Assembly (NCBI RefSeq): GCF_008630065.1
Contig: NZ_VWPL01000006.1
Span: forward strand, 62,001-126,000
Length of the DNA: 64,000 bases
Direction: 5' to 3'
From: Blastochloris sulfoviridis
GTDB lineage: Bacteria > Pseudomonadota > Alphaproteobacteria > Rhizobiales > Xanthobacteraceae
The position numbers were made by a program, and so were the translations under genes. Positions 34,894 through 45,260 of this stretch are shown here, piece by piece; position 1 is the first letter of the stretch, and every line of letters begins with the position of its first letter. The notes below the pieces were generated by a model that was given only the letters and a program-made list of their open reading frames with translations, was not told where the DNA came from and made no database searches.

Positions 34894-35901
34894 CTATCCG
34901 GGCGGCACGGCGAGGGTGTGCCGGCGCGCATGCGCATAGAGCACGGCGACGGCGCAGGAGGCCATGCGCGTGCGCACCGAATCGGCGCGCGAGGTGAGGA
35001 TGATCGGCACGCGCGCCCCCAGCACGATGCCGGCGGCATCGGCGTGGGCGAGGAAGGTGAGGTTCTTGGCCAGCATGTTGCCGGCTTCGAGATTGGGCAC
35101 CACCAGGATCTGGGCGCGGCCCGCCACCTCGGAGCGGATGCCCTTGATCTTCGCCGCTTCGGGGTCGATCGCATTGTCGAAGGCGAGCGGCCCGTCGAGA
35201 ATGCCGCCGGTGATCTGGCCGCGCTCGGCCATCTTGCACAGCGCCGCCGACTCGATGGTCGAGGGGATCTTGGTGGTCACCGTCTCGACCGCCGACAGCA
35301 GCGCCACGCGCGGCGTGCCGAGCCCGATCTGGGTGTAGAGGTCGATGACGTTCTGGACGATGTCGCGCTTCACGTCGAGATCGGGCGAAATGTTGATCGC
35401 CGCGTCGGTGATGAACAGCGTCTCGGGATAGGTCGGCACGTCCATGATGAAGACGTGGCTGATCCGCCGCTCGGTCCGCAGGCCCGTGGCCGACGCGGTC
35501 ACGTAGCGCATCAGTTCGTCGGTGTGCAGGCTGCCCTTCATCAGGAGTTCGCCCCGCCCCTCGCGGATCAGTTCGACCGCCTTCTGGGCGGCGGCCTCGC
35601 TGTGGGGGACATCGACCAGCTCGAAGGCGCCGATGTCGAGCCCGTGCGCCTTGGCGACCGCGGCGATCTTGGCCTTCGGGCCGACCAGGATCGGCACGAT
35701 GATGCCGGCTTCGGCCGCCTCGACCGCCCCGCGCAGCGAGGTCTCGTCGCAGGGGTGGGCGACCACGGTGTTGATCGGCTGCTGCTCCCTGGCGAGCGCG
35801 ATCAGCCGCTCATATTTGGCGTGGCGCGGATGCGAGGCGGGCGCAACCTCGGCTTCCGCCCCCAGCGCGTCGTGTGCCATCGAGACGTCGGACGCGGTCA
35901 T
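34894..35901 (-). CDS. pta: Phosphate acetyltransferase (short PTA/PTB family)
   Basis: 335 residues, with a good ribosome site (GGGAGG) before the ATG at 35901. Interconverts acetyl-CoA and acetyl phosphate, paired with AckA downstream. It belongs to the short phosphate acetyl/butyryltransferase type, without the long N-terminal domain of E. coli Pta and without a MaoC domain: [64 protein letters not shown] and the C-terminal [29 protein letters not shown]. Phosphate butyryltransferase is the alternative, less likely next to ackA. Confidence 0.88.
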   Translation of the reverse strand: MTASDVSMAHDALGAEAEVAPASHPRHAKYERLIALAREQQPINTVVAHPCDETSLRGAVEAAEAGIIVPILVGPKAKIAAVAKAHGLDIGAFELVDVPHSEAAAQKAVELIREGRGELLMKGSLHTDELMRYVTASATGLRTERRISHVFIMDVPTYPETLFITDAAINISPDLDVKRDIVQNVIDLYTQIGLGTPRVALLSAVETVTTKIPSTIESAALCKMAERGQITGGILDGPLAFDNAIDPEAAKIKGIRSEVAGRAQILVVPNLEAGNMLAKNLTFLAHADAAGIVLGARVPIILTSRADSVRTRMASCAVAVLYAHARRHTLAVPPG

Positions 35902-35990
35902 GGACCTCGCCTCCCTGTGATGCCGGCGGCCAGGATGGAAACGGCCGACCGGTGACGCGCCGGGCCGCAGATCCGTGGCCGGACGGCCGG

Positions 35991-38453
35991 TCAGACGCTT
36001 CGGAGAAACGGCTTGCCGCTTCCCGACGTCGCCTCCTTCAGCGCCGGCCCGCCGCCTTCGAAAATGCGGGCGATCCGCTGCAGCCGCGCCTTCGATTCGC
36101 CGTCGATGTCGCCCGCGGCGGCCAGCACCTCGCGGATGATTGCCATCGCCTTGGCGCGCGCCGCGGCATCCTGCGGCAGCATCGCCGGCAGGGCGGCGAT
36201 GGCACCGTCGGGATCGATCAGCAGCAGGAAGAACTGCTCGCGCACGAGCGCCTTGAAGTCCTGCAGCGAGATCGGCGGCATGTCCTCCTGGCTGCGCCGG
36301 ATGCGGCGCACCATCTCGAAGCCGCGCTCGTCCACCGAGGCGCGCGGCATGCCGACATAAAGCAGCGCGCGGACCACCGCCTCGCGCAGCCCGCCCTTGC
36401 CGATGTGCGATTTCAGCTCGGCGATCCGCCGCTCCACCAGCTCGCGGTGCAGCGCGCTCTTGCCCGCCTTGCGCAGCGGACGTTCGGACGACGGATCGAT
36501 GCCGACCATCGCCTGCACGACCGGCGAGCCATAGATCGCCTTGAACAGCGTCTCGCTGAAGCTGTCGCGGGCGTCGCGCCAGGCATTGAGCCCGGCGATG
36601 ATCTGGCGCGACATGGTCTCCTGCAGCGTGAGGAACGGATTGTCCTTGCCGGCTTCGACCCGGTTCTCGCGCACCAGATCGGCTGCCGGCGCCAGCATCG
36701 CCGCGAGCGGATTGGCGTCGGACATCGCCTCGTACTGGACCCGCAACGGGTGCAGGCGATACATCAGGTCGGCCGCCTGCGCGGTGACGGCGGCGCGCAC
36801 GAAGGGCTGGGCGAAAGTGCGGTAGAGCGCGAGATTGATCTCCGACACCCGCGCCGCCGCGGCGAAGCTGCGGTCCTCGGCGACGTCGTTGCCGCCCAGC
36901 GCGCGGATGTCGTCGAGGGTGCGCGCCTCGCAGCGCATGATCCAGTCGCCGTGCGCGAGATCGGGATTGGCGGTGTCGGCGGATTTGGTCTCGAACACCG
37001 CCTCGTAGAGGCCGGGCGGCAGCACGTCGATCAGATCGATATTGCTGGCGAATTCGCCATGCTCCTTGCGGGCCACGCCGCCGGATACGAAAATGCCGAG
37101 GTGGCCGACCTTCTCATGCACCGAATAGACGATGGTCTGGCCGTAGCAGCGGATTTCGTTCACGTCGTCATAGAGGTCGAGAATCCAGCCCAGCGCCTGC
37201 TGCGGCGGAGTGATGTTGTCGCCCTTGGAGCAGAACACGATGATCGGCGAGCGGATGTTGCGCAGGTCGATCGCCGTGCCGTTCGACGACTTGACCTCGC
37301 CGGCGGCGAGCTTGTTGCCGACGAACAGCTCGTCGACGATGAACTGCATCTCCTCGGCGTTGAGGTTGACGTGGCCGCCCCACCAGCGCTCGAAGCCGAG
37401 ATAGTGCGGCGCCTCGGTGTCGACCTTGGCGAACAGATTGTACGGCTTGGACCACAGCGTGTTGGCGGGGTTGAGGTTCTCGAAGTTCTGCACCAGCCAG
37501 GCGCCGTCGAAGCGGCCGTGCCCGAGATCGCCGGTCAACGCCGCAAGCCAGCTGCCGCCGAGCAGGCCGCCGGAATAGCGCATCGGGTTGAGGCCGCTCT
37601 GGCCGGTCCAGTAGGAGAGCGGCGAGCCGGCGACGATGATCGGACCGAACAGGTCCGGCGCCACCGCGGCCAGCATCATCATCGCCCAGCCGGCCTGGCA
37701 GTTGCCGATCACGCACGGCTTGCCGTCGACGTCGGGATGGCGCTCGATCACCGTTTTGAGGAAGACCGCCTCGGCGCGGGCGACGTCCTCAATGGTCTGG
37801 CCCGGCATCGGATCGGGCAGGAAGCCGACGAAATAACAAGGATGGCCGGCGCGCAGCGCCACGCCGATCTCGCTGTCGGCCTTGAAGCCACCGATCCCCG
37901 GCCCGTGGCCGGCGCGCGGATCGACGACGACGAACGGCCGGAGCTTGGAATCGATGGTCACGCCCTCGGGCGGAATGATGCGCACGAGACCGTAATTGAC
38001 CGGCCGCTCCAGCGTGCGCCCGTCGACGATCAGCTCGGCCTCATAGTCGAGCACGTGGGGGGCGGCCATCGCCATGTGCTCGCGATAGACATTGCCGCGC
38101 TGGCGCATGACGTCCCAGAACAGCACCGTGCGCTGGGACAGGTCGACCATGTATTCGAACGCCGCCGCCATCGGGTTGAGCGCCACCGCCATGGGATCGT
38201 GGGCAAACGGGTAGCGGCTCGCGCTTTGACCGGGCGCGGTCTCGGAGGGTGTCGTCTCGGGGCGCCCGGCGGAGCCGGTGACGGCCCGCGTTCCCGTGAC
38301 TTGCGTTCTGGCGACTTGCGTGCCGACGACTTGCGTGCCGACGACCTGGCCGGGGTCGGCCGGCCGGGATTCGGCCGGGACGGAATTGACGGAACCGGAC
38401 TTGCGGTCCGCGGGCCTGCTGCGCTCGGGGGATTTGGGTCGATTCGCCGACAT
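35991..38453 (-). CDS. DUF3141 family protein (PHA-synthase-like alpha/beta hydrolase)
   Basis: 820 residues from the ATG at 38453, with AGGAG nine bases upstream; a TTG nine codons earlier is possible. After a low-complexity N-terminus (four imperfect pentapeptides, QVVGT type, residues 36-55) the conserved body starts near YPFAHDPMAVALNPMAAAFEYMVD. An alpha/beta-hydrolase fold is apparent, with the nucleophile-elbow-like GNCQAGWAMMMLAA carrying Cys in place of Ser, as in polyhydroxyalkanoate synthases, and a later aspartate/histidine region (FCSKGDNITPP, HEKVGHLGIFVSG). The family sits upstream of pta-ackA-fabI in several Rhizobiales. Its biochemical role is not established; an acyl-CoA or acyl-ester function is an inference. 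Confidence 0.85.
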   Translation of the reverse strand: MSANRPKSPERSRPADRKSGSVNSVPAESRPADPGQVVGTQVVGTQVARTQVTGTRAVTGSAGRPETTPSETAPGQSASRYPFAHDPMAVALNPMAAAFEYMVDLSQRTVLFWDVMRQRGNVYREHMAMAAPHVLDYEAELIVDGRTLERPVNYGLVRIIPPEGVTIDSKLRPFVVVDPRAGHGPGIGGFKADSEIGVALRAGHPCYFVGFLPDPMPGQTIEDVARAEAVFLKTVIERHPDVDGKPCVIGNCQAGWAMMMLAAVAPDLFGPIIVAGSPLSYWTGQSGLNPMRYSGGLLGGSWLAALTGDLGHGRFDGAWLVQNFENLNPANTLWSKPYNLFAKVDTEAPHYLGFERWWGGHVNLNAEEMQFIVDELFVGNKLAAGEVKSSNGTAIDLRNIRSPIIVFCSKGDNITPPQQALGWILDLYDDVNEIRCYGQTIVYSVHEKVGHLGIFVSGGVARKEHGEFASNIDLIDVLPPGLYEAVFETKSADTANPDLAHGDWIMRCEARTLDDIRALGGNDVAEDRSFAAAARVSEINLALYRTFAQPFVRAAVTAQAADLMYRLHPLRVQYEAMSDANPLAAMLAPAADLVRENRVEAGKDNPFLTLQETMSRQIIAGLNAWRDARDSFSETLFKAIYGSPVVQAMVGIDPSSERPLRKAGKSALHRELVERRIAELKSHIGKGGLREAVVRALLYVGMPRASVDERGFEMVRRIRRSQEDMPPISLQDFKALVREQFFLLLIDPDGAIAALPAMLPQDAAARAKAMAIIREVLAAAGDIDGESKARLQRIARIFEGGGPALKEATSGSGKPFLRSV

Positions 38454-38678
38454 GCGCTTGCGCTCCTGCTGGAGGTTCAAGTCAGCGTGCTGTGCTCGGT
38501 CTTCGATCGATGACGCAACATGATGCGGGACGTTGCGGCGCGATGCCCTGCAGACTCATTGAAGCCGGCAAAGTTTCCGCTCCGCGCATCCCGTACTCCG
38601 GACGCTGCCCGTGACAGGCGTGTGACGAACCGAGGTGCTGCACGCTGGGGTCTTGAGCACGCCGGCCGCGACCGCCCC

Positions 38679-39131
38679 TCACCCCCAGCTCAGCGTCATT
38701 CCGATGTCACCCGGTATTCCGCCGGGAAAGTCGACAACCTCCACCCGCAGCCGATAGCCCCGCGACCGCATGTGCTTGTCCCAGAACTCGTAGAGCTCCT
38801 TGGGCAGGCCGGTGAGCGTGGTCTCCCACCCCGGCTCCTGGTTGTTGATGGCGCGGCCGCGATCGGTGCACAGTTCGTTGGGAAAGCGGAAGACCTGGGT
38901 CTCCGTCAGGCCGTTCGCCACCGCGCGGTTGATGATCGCGGCGGCGCGCTTGAGCCGTTCCTCGTCGTCGATGCCGGAGGGCCGCTTGAACCGGTCGAGC
39001 AGCGCGTGCTTCTCGGCCTCTTCATGCTCGCGGGCGCGGACGACCTGCATCGCCCGGTCCGCCTCGACCTGGGCGATCACCTTGCGGCAGTCTGCCGCGT
39101 TCGGCAGGAGATCATCCGCATTGGCGACCAT
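38679..39131 (-). CDS. Conserved hypothetical protein
   Basis: 150 residues from the ATG at 39131, seven bases after GGGGAG. No known domain recognised. The N-terminal half is helical and charged (DCRKVIAQVEADRAMQVVRAREHEEAEKH) and could form a coiled coil. The C-terminal half is more globular, with LPKELYEFWDKHMRSRGYRL and the ending FPGGIPGDIGMTLSWG. No signal peptide or membrane segment. It stands alone between the DUF3141 gene (225 bp away) and the divergent RND efflux operon; no functional link is evident. Confidence 0.65.
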   Translation of the reverse strand: MVANADDLLPNAADCRKVIAQVEADRAMQVVRAREHEEAEKHALLDRFKRPSGIDDEERLKRAAAIINRAVANGLTETQVFRFPNELCTDRGRAINNQEPGWETTLTGLPKELYEFWDKHMRSRGYRLRVEVVDFPGGIPGDIGMTLSWG

Positions 39132-39382
39132 GGCAATCTCCCCTGATGCTGCTGATTTCATTATTTCAGACGAAACGAATTATGCTACCAAAATCCGCAC
39201 CGTTTCAAGCGGCGCACAGCCGCGTCATTTCCCTATGTTCATTAAATAATTATAGTTATTTCGCAAATGTCGGCGGTGCGGCCATGGTGTGGAACATCTC
39301 CAGCATTCGCAAGGCCGGCATTCGCAATGGCGGCTCAATGCCGGCCGACCGGCGTCACAAGGCCAAGGACGGAGACTGACGT

Positions 39383-40543
39383 ATGCGGAGACTCTGCATC
39401 ACCCTCTTGATGTGTGCCCTGGCCGTGCCGGCGCCGGTCCAGGCCAAGGATCAGGCGAAGGACCAGGCGAAGGACCAGCCCAAGGACCAAGCCCAAGGCC
39501 CAGCCCAGGGCAGCCCCGAGGTGCCGGTGGGCGTGGTCATGGCCGAGCTGAAGCCGGTCGCCCAGCAGGCGGGCTTCGTCGGCCGCGTCGAGGCGATGGA
39601 CCGGGTCGACGTGCGCGCGCGCGTCAAGGGCTTCCTGGAGCAGGTGCGCTTCAAGGAAGGCGACGTCATCAAGACGGGCGACCCGCTCTACACCATCGAG
39701 AAGGGGCAGTTCCAGGCCGCCGTCGAACAGGCGCAGGGCGCGCTGGAGCGGGCCAAGGCCGCGCTGACGCTGGCCAGCCTGCAGCGGGCGCGCGCCGAGG
39801 ATCTCTACGCCAAGAAGGTCGGCACCGAGGTGGCGCGCGACCAGACGGTCGCCGAGGAGACCGCGGCCAAGGGCGCCGTGCTGGCGGCCCAAGCCGACCT
39901 CGACAATGCCAACATCAACCTTGGCTATACCGACATCACCTCGCCGATCGTCGGCAAGATCGGGCGCACCATCATCACCAAGGGCAATGTGGTCGGCCCC
40001 GACAGCGGCGTGCTCACCACCATCGTCAGCCAGGACCCGATGTACGTCCTCTTCCCGGTGAGCCAGCGCGACTTCCTGCGCGCCGCCGAGCGCGGCGGCC
40101 GGCCCGACCTCACCGGCATCAAGGTGCTCATCCGCTTCGCCGACGGCAAGCTCTACGATCAGGTCGGCCAGATCAACTTCATCAACGTCACGGTCGACCG
40201 CTCGACCGACACGGTGCTGGTGCGCGCCTCCATCCCCAACCCGCGCGGCGCGCTGATCGACGGCCAGTTCCTCCAGGTCGAGCTTGAGGCCGCAAAGCCC
40301 GAGGAGCAGGTGGTGGTGCCGCAGGCGGCGCTGATCGCCGACCAGCAGGGCCTCTACGTGTTCGTCGTCGAGGACGGCAAGGCGGTGGTGCGCCGCATCA
40401 AGGCGGGCGCCGAGGTGGGCGGCGACATGGTGATCTCCGAGGGGCTGAAGGCCGGCGAACTGGTCATCGTCCAGGGGCTGCAGGGCCTCAGGCCCGGCGC
40501 GCCGGTGCGCGCCACCCCGGTGCAGCCGGTCGGCCGGAGCTGA
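39383..40543 (+). CDS. RND efflux periplasmic adaptor (AcrA/MexA type)
   Basis: 386 residues. A signal peptide (MRRLCITLLMCALAVPAPVQA) is followed by a tandem AKDQ tetrapeptide repeat and then the membrane-fusion-protein core: VGRVEAMDRVDVRARVKGFLEQVRFKEGDVIKTGDPLYTIEK split over the lipoyl domain, the helical hairpin of residues 105-160, and a return strand LGYTDITSPIVGKIGRTIITKGNVVG. The beta-barrel and membrane-proximal domains end near QGLRPGAPVRA. There is a Cys at position 11, but it lies inside the hydrophobic segment and a lipobox is not convincing. The inner-membrane pump starts 3 bp after its stop. Confidence 0.93.
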   Translation: MRRLCITLLMCALAVPAPVQAKDQAKDQAKDQPKDQAQGPAQGSPEVPVGVVMAELKPVAQQAGFVGRVEAMDRVDVRARVKGFLEQVRFKEGDVIKTGDPLYTIEKGQFQAAVEQAQGALERAKAALTLASLQRARAEDLYAKKVGTEVARDQTVAEETAAKGAVLAAQADLDNANINLGYTDITSPIVGKIGRTIITKGNVVGPDSGVLTTIVSQDPMYVLFPVSQRDFLRAAERGGRPDLTGIKVLIRFADGKLYDQVGQINFINVTVDRSTDTVLVRASIPNPRGALIDGQFLQVELEAAKPEEQVVVPQAALIADQQGLYVFVVEDGKAVVRRIKAGAEVGGDMVISEGLKAGELVIVQGLQGLRPGAPVRATPVQPVGRS

Positions 40544-40546
40544 CCG

Positions 40547-43500
40547 ATGCTCTCCGCCATCTTCGTCGACCGGCCGCGCTTCGCCATCGTCATCGCCATC
40601 GTCACCACCATTGCGGGCCTGCTGTCGCTCGCCGCGATCCCGTTCGCGCAATATCCGGATATCGTCCCGCCGCAGGTGTCGGTCACCACCAGCTATCCGG
40701 GTGCGTCCGCCGCCGTGGTCGAAGCCACCGTCGCCCAGCCGATCGAGGCGCAGGTGATCGGCGTCGACAAGATGATCTACATGAAGAGCGTCAGCGGCGA
40801 CGACGGCAGCTATACGCTGCTGGTGTCGTTCGAGCTCGGCACCGATCCCGACATCAACGCGGTGAACGTCAACAACCGCGTTCAGGTCGCGCTGTCCAAG
40901 CTGCCGCAGGACGTGCAGCGCCAGGGCGTCACCGTCAAGAAGAAGTCCTCGGCGCTGCTCGGCGTGGTGGCGGTGTCCTCGCCCAAGCAGACCTACGACC
41001 CGCTGTTCATCTCGAACTACGTCACCATCAACCTGCTCGACCAGATCAAGAGCACGCCGGGCGTCGGCGACGCCACGCTGTGGGGTCCGCAGGACTATGC
41101 CATGCGCGCCTGGGTGGAGACCGACCGGCTCACCGGGCTCAACCTGACCACCGGCGACGTCATCAACGCCATCCAGTCGCAGAACGTGCAGGCCGCCGTC
41201 GGCCGCATCGGCGCGCGCCCGATCTCGAACGACCAGCAGCTCCAGCTCAACATCCAGACCAAGGGGCGGCTCGCCTCGGTGGAAGAGTTCGAGAACATCG
41301 TGATCCGCACCAATCCCGACGGGTCGGTGCTGCGATTGCGCGACATCGCCCGCGTCGAGCTCGGCGCCGCCAATCTCGACCGCGACACCAGCCTGAACGG
41401 CGCCCCGGCGGCGGCGATCGCCATCTACCAGACGCCGGGCGCCAATGCGCTCTCCACGCTCGCCGCGGTGCGCACCCTGCTCGGCGATCTCGAAAAGCGC
41501 TTCCCCGAGGATCTGACCTGGAAGATCACCTACGATCCCACCACCTTCGTCAAGGCCACCATCCACGAGGTGCAGAAGACGCTCGTCGAGGCCTTCGTGC
41601 TGGTGGTGCTGGTGGTGTTCCTGTTCCTGGGAAGCCTGCGCGCCACGCTGATCCCCACCATCGCCGTGCCGGTGAGCCTGATCGGCGCGTTCATCGTGCT
41701 CAATGCCATCGGCTATTCGGCGAACTCGGTGTCGCTCTTGGCCGTCGTGCTGGCGATCGGCATCGTGGTCGACGACGCCATCGTGGTGGTGGAGAATGTC
41801 GAGCGGGTGATGGAGGAGCATCCCGACCTCACGCCCGCCGAGGCCACCAAGAAGGCGATGACGGAGATCACCGCGCCGATCATCGCCATCACGCTGGTGC
41901 TGCTGTCGGTGTTCGTACCTGTCGCCTTCATCCCCGGCATTTCGGGTGAATTGTTCCGCCAGTTCGCGGTCACCGTCGCGGTGGCGATGTTCCTGTCGGC
42001 GATCAACGCGCTGACGCTCTCCCCCGCGCTGTGCGCCATGCTGCTGCGTCGCCACCATGGGCCGCGGCGCGGGCCGATCGGCTGGGTGATGCGCTCGATC
42101 GACCGCGTGCGCGATGCCTACGGCACGGCTGCGGCGCGGCTGGTGCGCATCTCGATCGTCGGCATCGTCGCGGTGGCGGCGGCGGGGATCGGTACGGTCG
42201 GCCTGTCCAAGATGACGCCCACCGGCTTCCTGCCGGAGGACGACCAGGGCGCCTTCTTCGTGGTGGTGCAGATGCCGGGCGGCGCCTCGGTGTCGCGCAC
42301 CTCCGAGGTGGTGCGGCAGGCCGAGACCATGCTGCGCGCGGAGACCGCGGTCGCCGACTTCACCTCGGTGGTCGGCCTCAACTTCATCGACAACTATTCG
42401 CAGTCGAACGCCGCGTTCATCGTCGTGACGCTCAAATCGTTCGACGATCGCGCCGGCGATGACCAGACCGCATCCGCCATCATGGCGCGGCTCGCCCCGA
42501 AGTTCCGCCAGATCCAGGGCGGCACTGTGGTGACGCTGGCGCCGCCGCCGATCATCGGCCTGGGCACCGGCGGCGGCTTCGCCTATGTGCTGGAGGATCT
42601 GCAGGCCGGCGATCCCAAGGTGCTGGCGCAGGTGCTGCGCGGCCTGCTGATCGCAGCCAACCAGGATCCCAACCTGTCGCGGGTGTTCAGCACGTTCTCG
42701 GCCACCAACCCGTCGATCTATCTCGATATCGACCGCGACAAGGTGCAGGTGCTGGGCGTCCAGCTCTCCGACGTGTTCCAGGCGCTGCAGGCGACGCTCG
42801 GCGGCTACTACGTCAACGACATGAACCTGTTCGGCCGCACGTGGCAGGTGCAGGTGCAGGGCGAGGCGAGCGACCGCGTCAAGATCGACGACATCTTCCG
42901 GATCAACATCCGCAACAATGAAGGCAAGATGATCCCGATGCGCAGCCTCGCCGAGGTGCGCCTCATCGTCGGGCCGCCGTCGCTGATCCGCTACAACAAC
43001 CGCCGCGCCGTCACCGTGCAGGGCGCGCCGGCGCCGGGCGTCTCCTCCGGCCAGGCGCTCGCCGCCATGGAGCAGGTGGCGGCCAAGACGCTGCCCGCCG
43101 GCTTCGCCGGCGAGTGGACCGACACCGCCTTCCAGGAGAAGCGCGCCGAGGGCAAGACCGGCATCATTCTCGGCTTCGCCGTGCTGTTCGCCTTCCTGTT
43201 CCTGGTGGCGCTCTATGAAAGCTGGACGATCCCGGTGCCGGTGCTGCTGTCGGTGGCGGTCGGCATCTTCGGCTCGTTCCTGGCCATCGTGATGGGCGGG
43301 CTGACGCTCGACCTCTACGGCCAGATCGGCATGGTCGTGCTGATCGGCCTCGCCGCCAAGAACGGCATCCTGATCGTCGAGTTCGCCAAGGAGCAGCGCG
43401 AGCGCGGCCTGCCGCTGCTGCACGCCGCAACCGAGGGCGCGCGCCTGCGGTTCCGCCCGGTGATGATGACGTCGTTCGCCTTCATCCTCGGCCTCTACCC

Positions 43501-43759
43501 GCTGGTGGTGGCCACCGGCGCCTCGGAACTGGCGCGCCGCCATGTCGGCACGCCGGTGTTCGGCGGCATGATCCTGGCCTCCTTCGTCGGCATCTTCGTC
43601 ATCCCGCCGCTCTATGTGTTCTTCCAGGCGATCCGCGAGAAGCTGCGCCCGGGCGCGCGGCCGAAGGTGGAGATCCCGGCGCCCGGTACGGCAAAGCCCG
43701 AGGCCGAGCCGGCGGTGCCGGTGCCGGCCGCACCCGCGCCGAACGGCCCGGCGGATTGA
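40547..43759 (+). CDS. RND multidrug efflux transporter, HAE1 family (AcrB type)
   Basis: 1070 residues, normal for AcrB homologues. It opens with [21 protein letters not shown] and the periplasmic [15 protein letters not shown]. The proton-relay helix 4 carries [18 protein letters not shown] with the paired aspartates, and later [19 protein letters not shown] with the conserved Lys of helix 10. Two large periplasmic loops and 12 membrane helices follow the usual repeat. It drives proton-coupled export of hydrophobic compounds together with the adaptor. No outer-membrane TolC gene and no TetR regulator lie in the window, so the pump probably shares a TolC encoded elsewhere. Confidence 0.95.
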   Translation: MLSAIFVDRPRFAIVIAIVTTIAGLLSLAAIPFAQYPDIVPPQVSVTTSYPGASAAVVEATVAQPIEAQVIGVDKMIYMKSVSGDDGSYTLLVSFELGTDPDINAVNVNNRVQVALSKLPQDVQRQGVTVKKKSSALLGVVAVSSPKQTYDPLFISNYVTINLLDQIKSTPGVGDATLWGPQDYAMRAWVETDRLTGLNLTTGDVINAIQSQNVQAAVGRIGARPISNDQQLQLNIQTKGRLASVEEFENIVIRTNPDGSVLRLRDIARVELGAANLDRDTSLNGAPAAAIAIYQTPGANALSTLAAVRTLLGDLEKRFPEDLTWKITYDPTTFVKATIHEVQKTLVEAFVLVVLVVFLFLGSLRATLIPTIAVPVSLIGAFIVLNAIGYSANSVSLLAVVLAIGIVVDDAIVVVENVERVMEEHPDLTPAEATKKAMTEITAPIIAITLVLLSVFVPVAFIPGISGELFRQFAVTVAVAMFLSAINALTLSPALCAMLLRRHHGPRRGPIGWVMRSIDRVRDAYGTAAARLVRISIVGIVAVAAAGIGTVGLSKMTPTGFLPEDDQGAFFVVVQMPGGASVSRTSEVVRQAETMLRAETAVADFTSVVGLNFIDNYSQSNAAFIVVTLKSFDDRAGDDQTASAIMARLAPKFRQIQGGTVVTLAPPPIIGLGTGGGFAYVLEDLQAGDPKVLAQVLRGLLIAANQDPNLSRVFSTFSATNPSIYLDIDRDKVQVLGVQLSDVFQALQATLGGYYVNDMNLFGRTWQVQVQGEASDRVKIDDIFRINIRNNEGKMIPMRSLAEVRLIVGPPSLIRYNNRRAVTVQGAPAPGVSSGQALAAMEQVAAKTLPAGFAGEWTDTAFQEKRAEGKTGIILGFAVLFAFLFLVALYESWTIPVPVLLSVAVGIFGSFLAIVMGGLTLDLYGQIGMVVLIGLAAKNGILIVEFAKEQRERGLPLLHAATEGARLRFRPVMMTSFAFILGLYPLVVATGASELARRHVGTPVFGGMILASFVGIFVIPPLYVFFQAIREKLRPGARPKVEIPAPGTAKPEAEPAVPVPAAPAPNGPAD

Positions 43760-43779
43760 GGAGCGGATCGAGAGTGGCG

Positions 43780-44040
43780 AGCTTGTTCTGACAACGATCC
43801 CGGCTCGGCGCTGCGCGCCGTCCGGGATGACGTGCGGGGGATGCGCGCAGGGAAAGGCTGTCGTCCCGGGCAAGCAGCCTTGGCTGCGCGACCCGGGACC
43901 GTCAGCAGGCTCGCACACTCGTCGTCCCGGCCAAGCGCCGCAAGGCGCGCGAGCCGGGACCGTCAGCAGGATGATGAGCTTGTTCTGAAAGCGATCCCGG
44001 CTCGGCGCTGCGCGCCGTCCGGGATGACGTGCGGGCGGCG
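43780..44040. repeat. Cluster of REP-like palindromic direct repeats
   Basis: Two near-identical copies of about 58 bp (43780-43837 and 43976-44034) share AGCTTGTTCTGA, ATCCCGG, GCGCTGCGCGCC and CCGGGATGACG, forming an inverted repeat ATCCCGG/CCGGGAT. Between them lie two copies (about 43859-43909 and 43920-43970) of a second palindrome that starts TCGTCCCGG and ends CCGGGACCGTCAGCAGG. The cluster fills the gap between the convergent RND pump and flgL genes and could act as a bidirectional terminator. Confidence 0.75.
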
Positions 44041-44120
44041 GCGGAGACGCGCCCGGGACGGAGAGACGCGCCCATGATGACGCGACGGCGGAGCGCGTCG
44101 GGACGACTTGTGAAGGCCGC

Positions 44121-45038
44121 TCAGCGCAGGAAGTCGACCAGCCGCAGATTCTGGATCTTCGAGATCGCCGAATAGGAGGCCTGGAGCTGGGCCTCGTAGG
44201 TCGACACGCTGGCCGCCACCGCGGCGATGTCCACCTCGCCGAGGCTGCTCGCCATCGCCTCGGCATAGTCGACATAATCGAGCTGGTTCTGCTCGGCACG
44301 CTCCAGGGCGCGCGCATCGAGCGACAGCATGGTCTGTACCGTCGTCATGGAATCGAGCGCCTCCAGCACCAGGGAGGACGCCTCGGTCAATGCCGCCGTA
44401 TCGAGCGGCGAGACCGCCATGTTGGCAACCAGATTGAACACCCGCAGCGTCTTCTCGAACGCCGGATCGGCGGCGGTGACGCCATACTCGATGACGTCGT
44501 CGTTGGACACCCGCACCGAGGTGATCGCATCGTCGCCATTGTAGTAGGACGTGTCGGCGGTGGTCGGCGCGGTCGACTGCGCCGCCAGCGCCGTCAGGTC
44601 GACCGGCTTGGTGTCGACACGGCTGCCGGCGAACAGATAGCGCCCCTCGAACTGGGTGTTCATCAGCGAGGCCGCTTCCTCCATCAGCTCCGAAGCCACG
44701 GCGTTGATCGCCTCGCCGCTGGTCGCATCGAGCGTGCCGGTGGCCTGCGAGATCTTGGCGCGCAGCTCGGTGAGCACGTCGACGATCGCGCCGCAGGCGT
44801 CATACATCACCTCGACGCGGTCGCCGCTGAGCGACGCGGCCTTGGCGAACGCCTCGGCGCGCGCCTTCGAGACCTCGACATTGACCAGCCGGCCCGCCGA
44901 CGAGCCAAGTCCGCCATAGTCGGTCGAGATCTTGCCGGTCGCCTGCTGCATCTGCAGCTCGGCCAGGCGTGCCTGCGTGCCCAAGGTGGTCGCCAGCATC
45001 CGGGTGGAGGTGTTGAAGGTTGCAACACGCATCGACAT
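44121..45038 (-). CDS. flgL: Flagellar hook-filament junction protein FlgL
   Basis: 305 residues from the ATG at 45038, with GGGAGG well placed upstream. The flagellin-like N-terminus MRVATFNTSTRMLATTLGTQARLAELQMQQ is followed by TGKISTDYGGLGSSAG, and the C-terminal helix SVSTYEAQLQASYSAISKIQNLRLVDFL is the typical D0/D1 closing helix. The middle FEGRYLFAGSRVDTKPV is a FlgL hallmark. It forms the second junction ring between hook (via FlgK) and filament and is exported by the flagellar type III system. It lies downstream of flgK, separated by two copies of an interspersed repeat. Confidence 0.88.
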   Translation of the reverse strand: MSMRVATFNTSTRMLATTLGTQARLAELQMQQATGKISTDYGGLGSSAGRLVNVEVSKARAEAFAKAASLSGDRVEVMYDACGAIVDVLTELRAKISQATGTLDATSGEAINAVASELMEEAASLMNTQFEGRYLFAGSRVDTKPVDLTALAAQSTAPTTADTSYYNGDDAITSVRVSNDDVIEYGVTAADPAFEKTLRVFNLVANMAVSPLDTAALTEASSLVLEALDSMTTVQTMLSLDARALERAEQNQLDYVDYAEAMASSLGEVDIAAVAASVSTYEAQLQASYSAISKIQNLRLVDFLR

Positions 45039-45050
45039 GGGGCGTCCTCC

Positions 45051-45154
45051 CTAGACACTCTCCGCAACCGTGGATGCCGGCCTTGCGAAAGAGACTGCCA
45101 CAACTCAAGAAACTGGAGCGTCCGACCGGTCAGTCCGACCGGCGGCTGCTCTAG
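45051..45154. repeat. Interspersed intergenic repeat, copy 1
   Basis: Starts CTAGACACTC and ends GCTGCTCTAG, with the internal landmarks CCGTGGATGCCGG, TTGCGAAAGA and GGAGCGTCCGA. It matches copy 2 (45150-45260) along its length and shares the CTAG junction with it. It is located between flgL and flgK. Confidence 0.75.
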
Positions 45155-45260
45155 AGCATTTTATTCCGCAAACGTGGATACCGGTTTTGCGAAAGAAAAT
45201 GCGACAAACCAGAAACGTAGAGCGTCCGATCCGGTGCAGTCAGATCGGATAGCGCTCTAG
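45150..45260. repeat. Interspersed intergenic repeat, copy 2
   Basis: Bounded by the inverted ends TCTAGAGC and GCGCTCTAG, with inner motifs GTGGATACCGGTTTTGCG, GAAAATGCGAC and TAGAGCGTCCGAT. This layout is widespread as a dispersed intergenic repeat in Rhizobiales. It ends right at the flgK stop. Confidence 0.8.

Noticed and set aside
39335-44317. A 1660-codon open frame on the minus strand opposite the RND efflux genes
   Set aside because: It is the antisense shadow of the adaptor and pump; composition is His/Asp/Gly/Arg-rich low complexity, without a ribosome site, and GC-rich third-codon bias explains the open frame.
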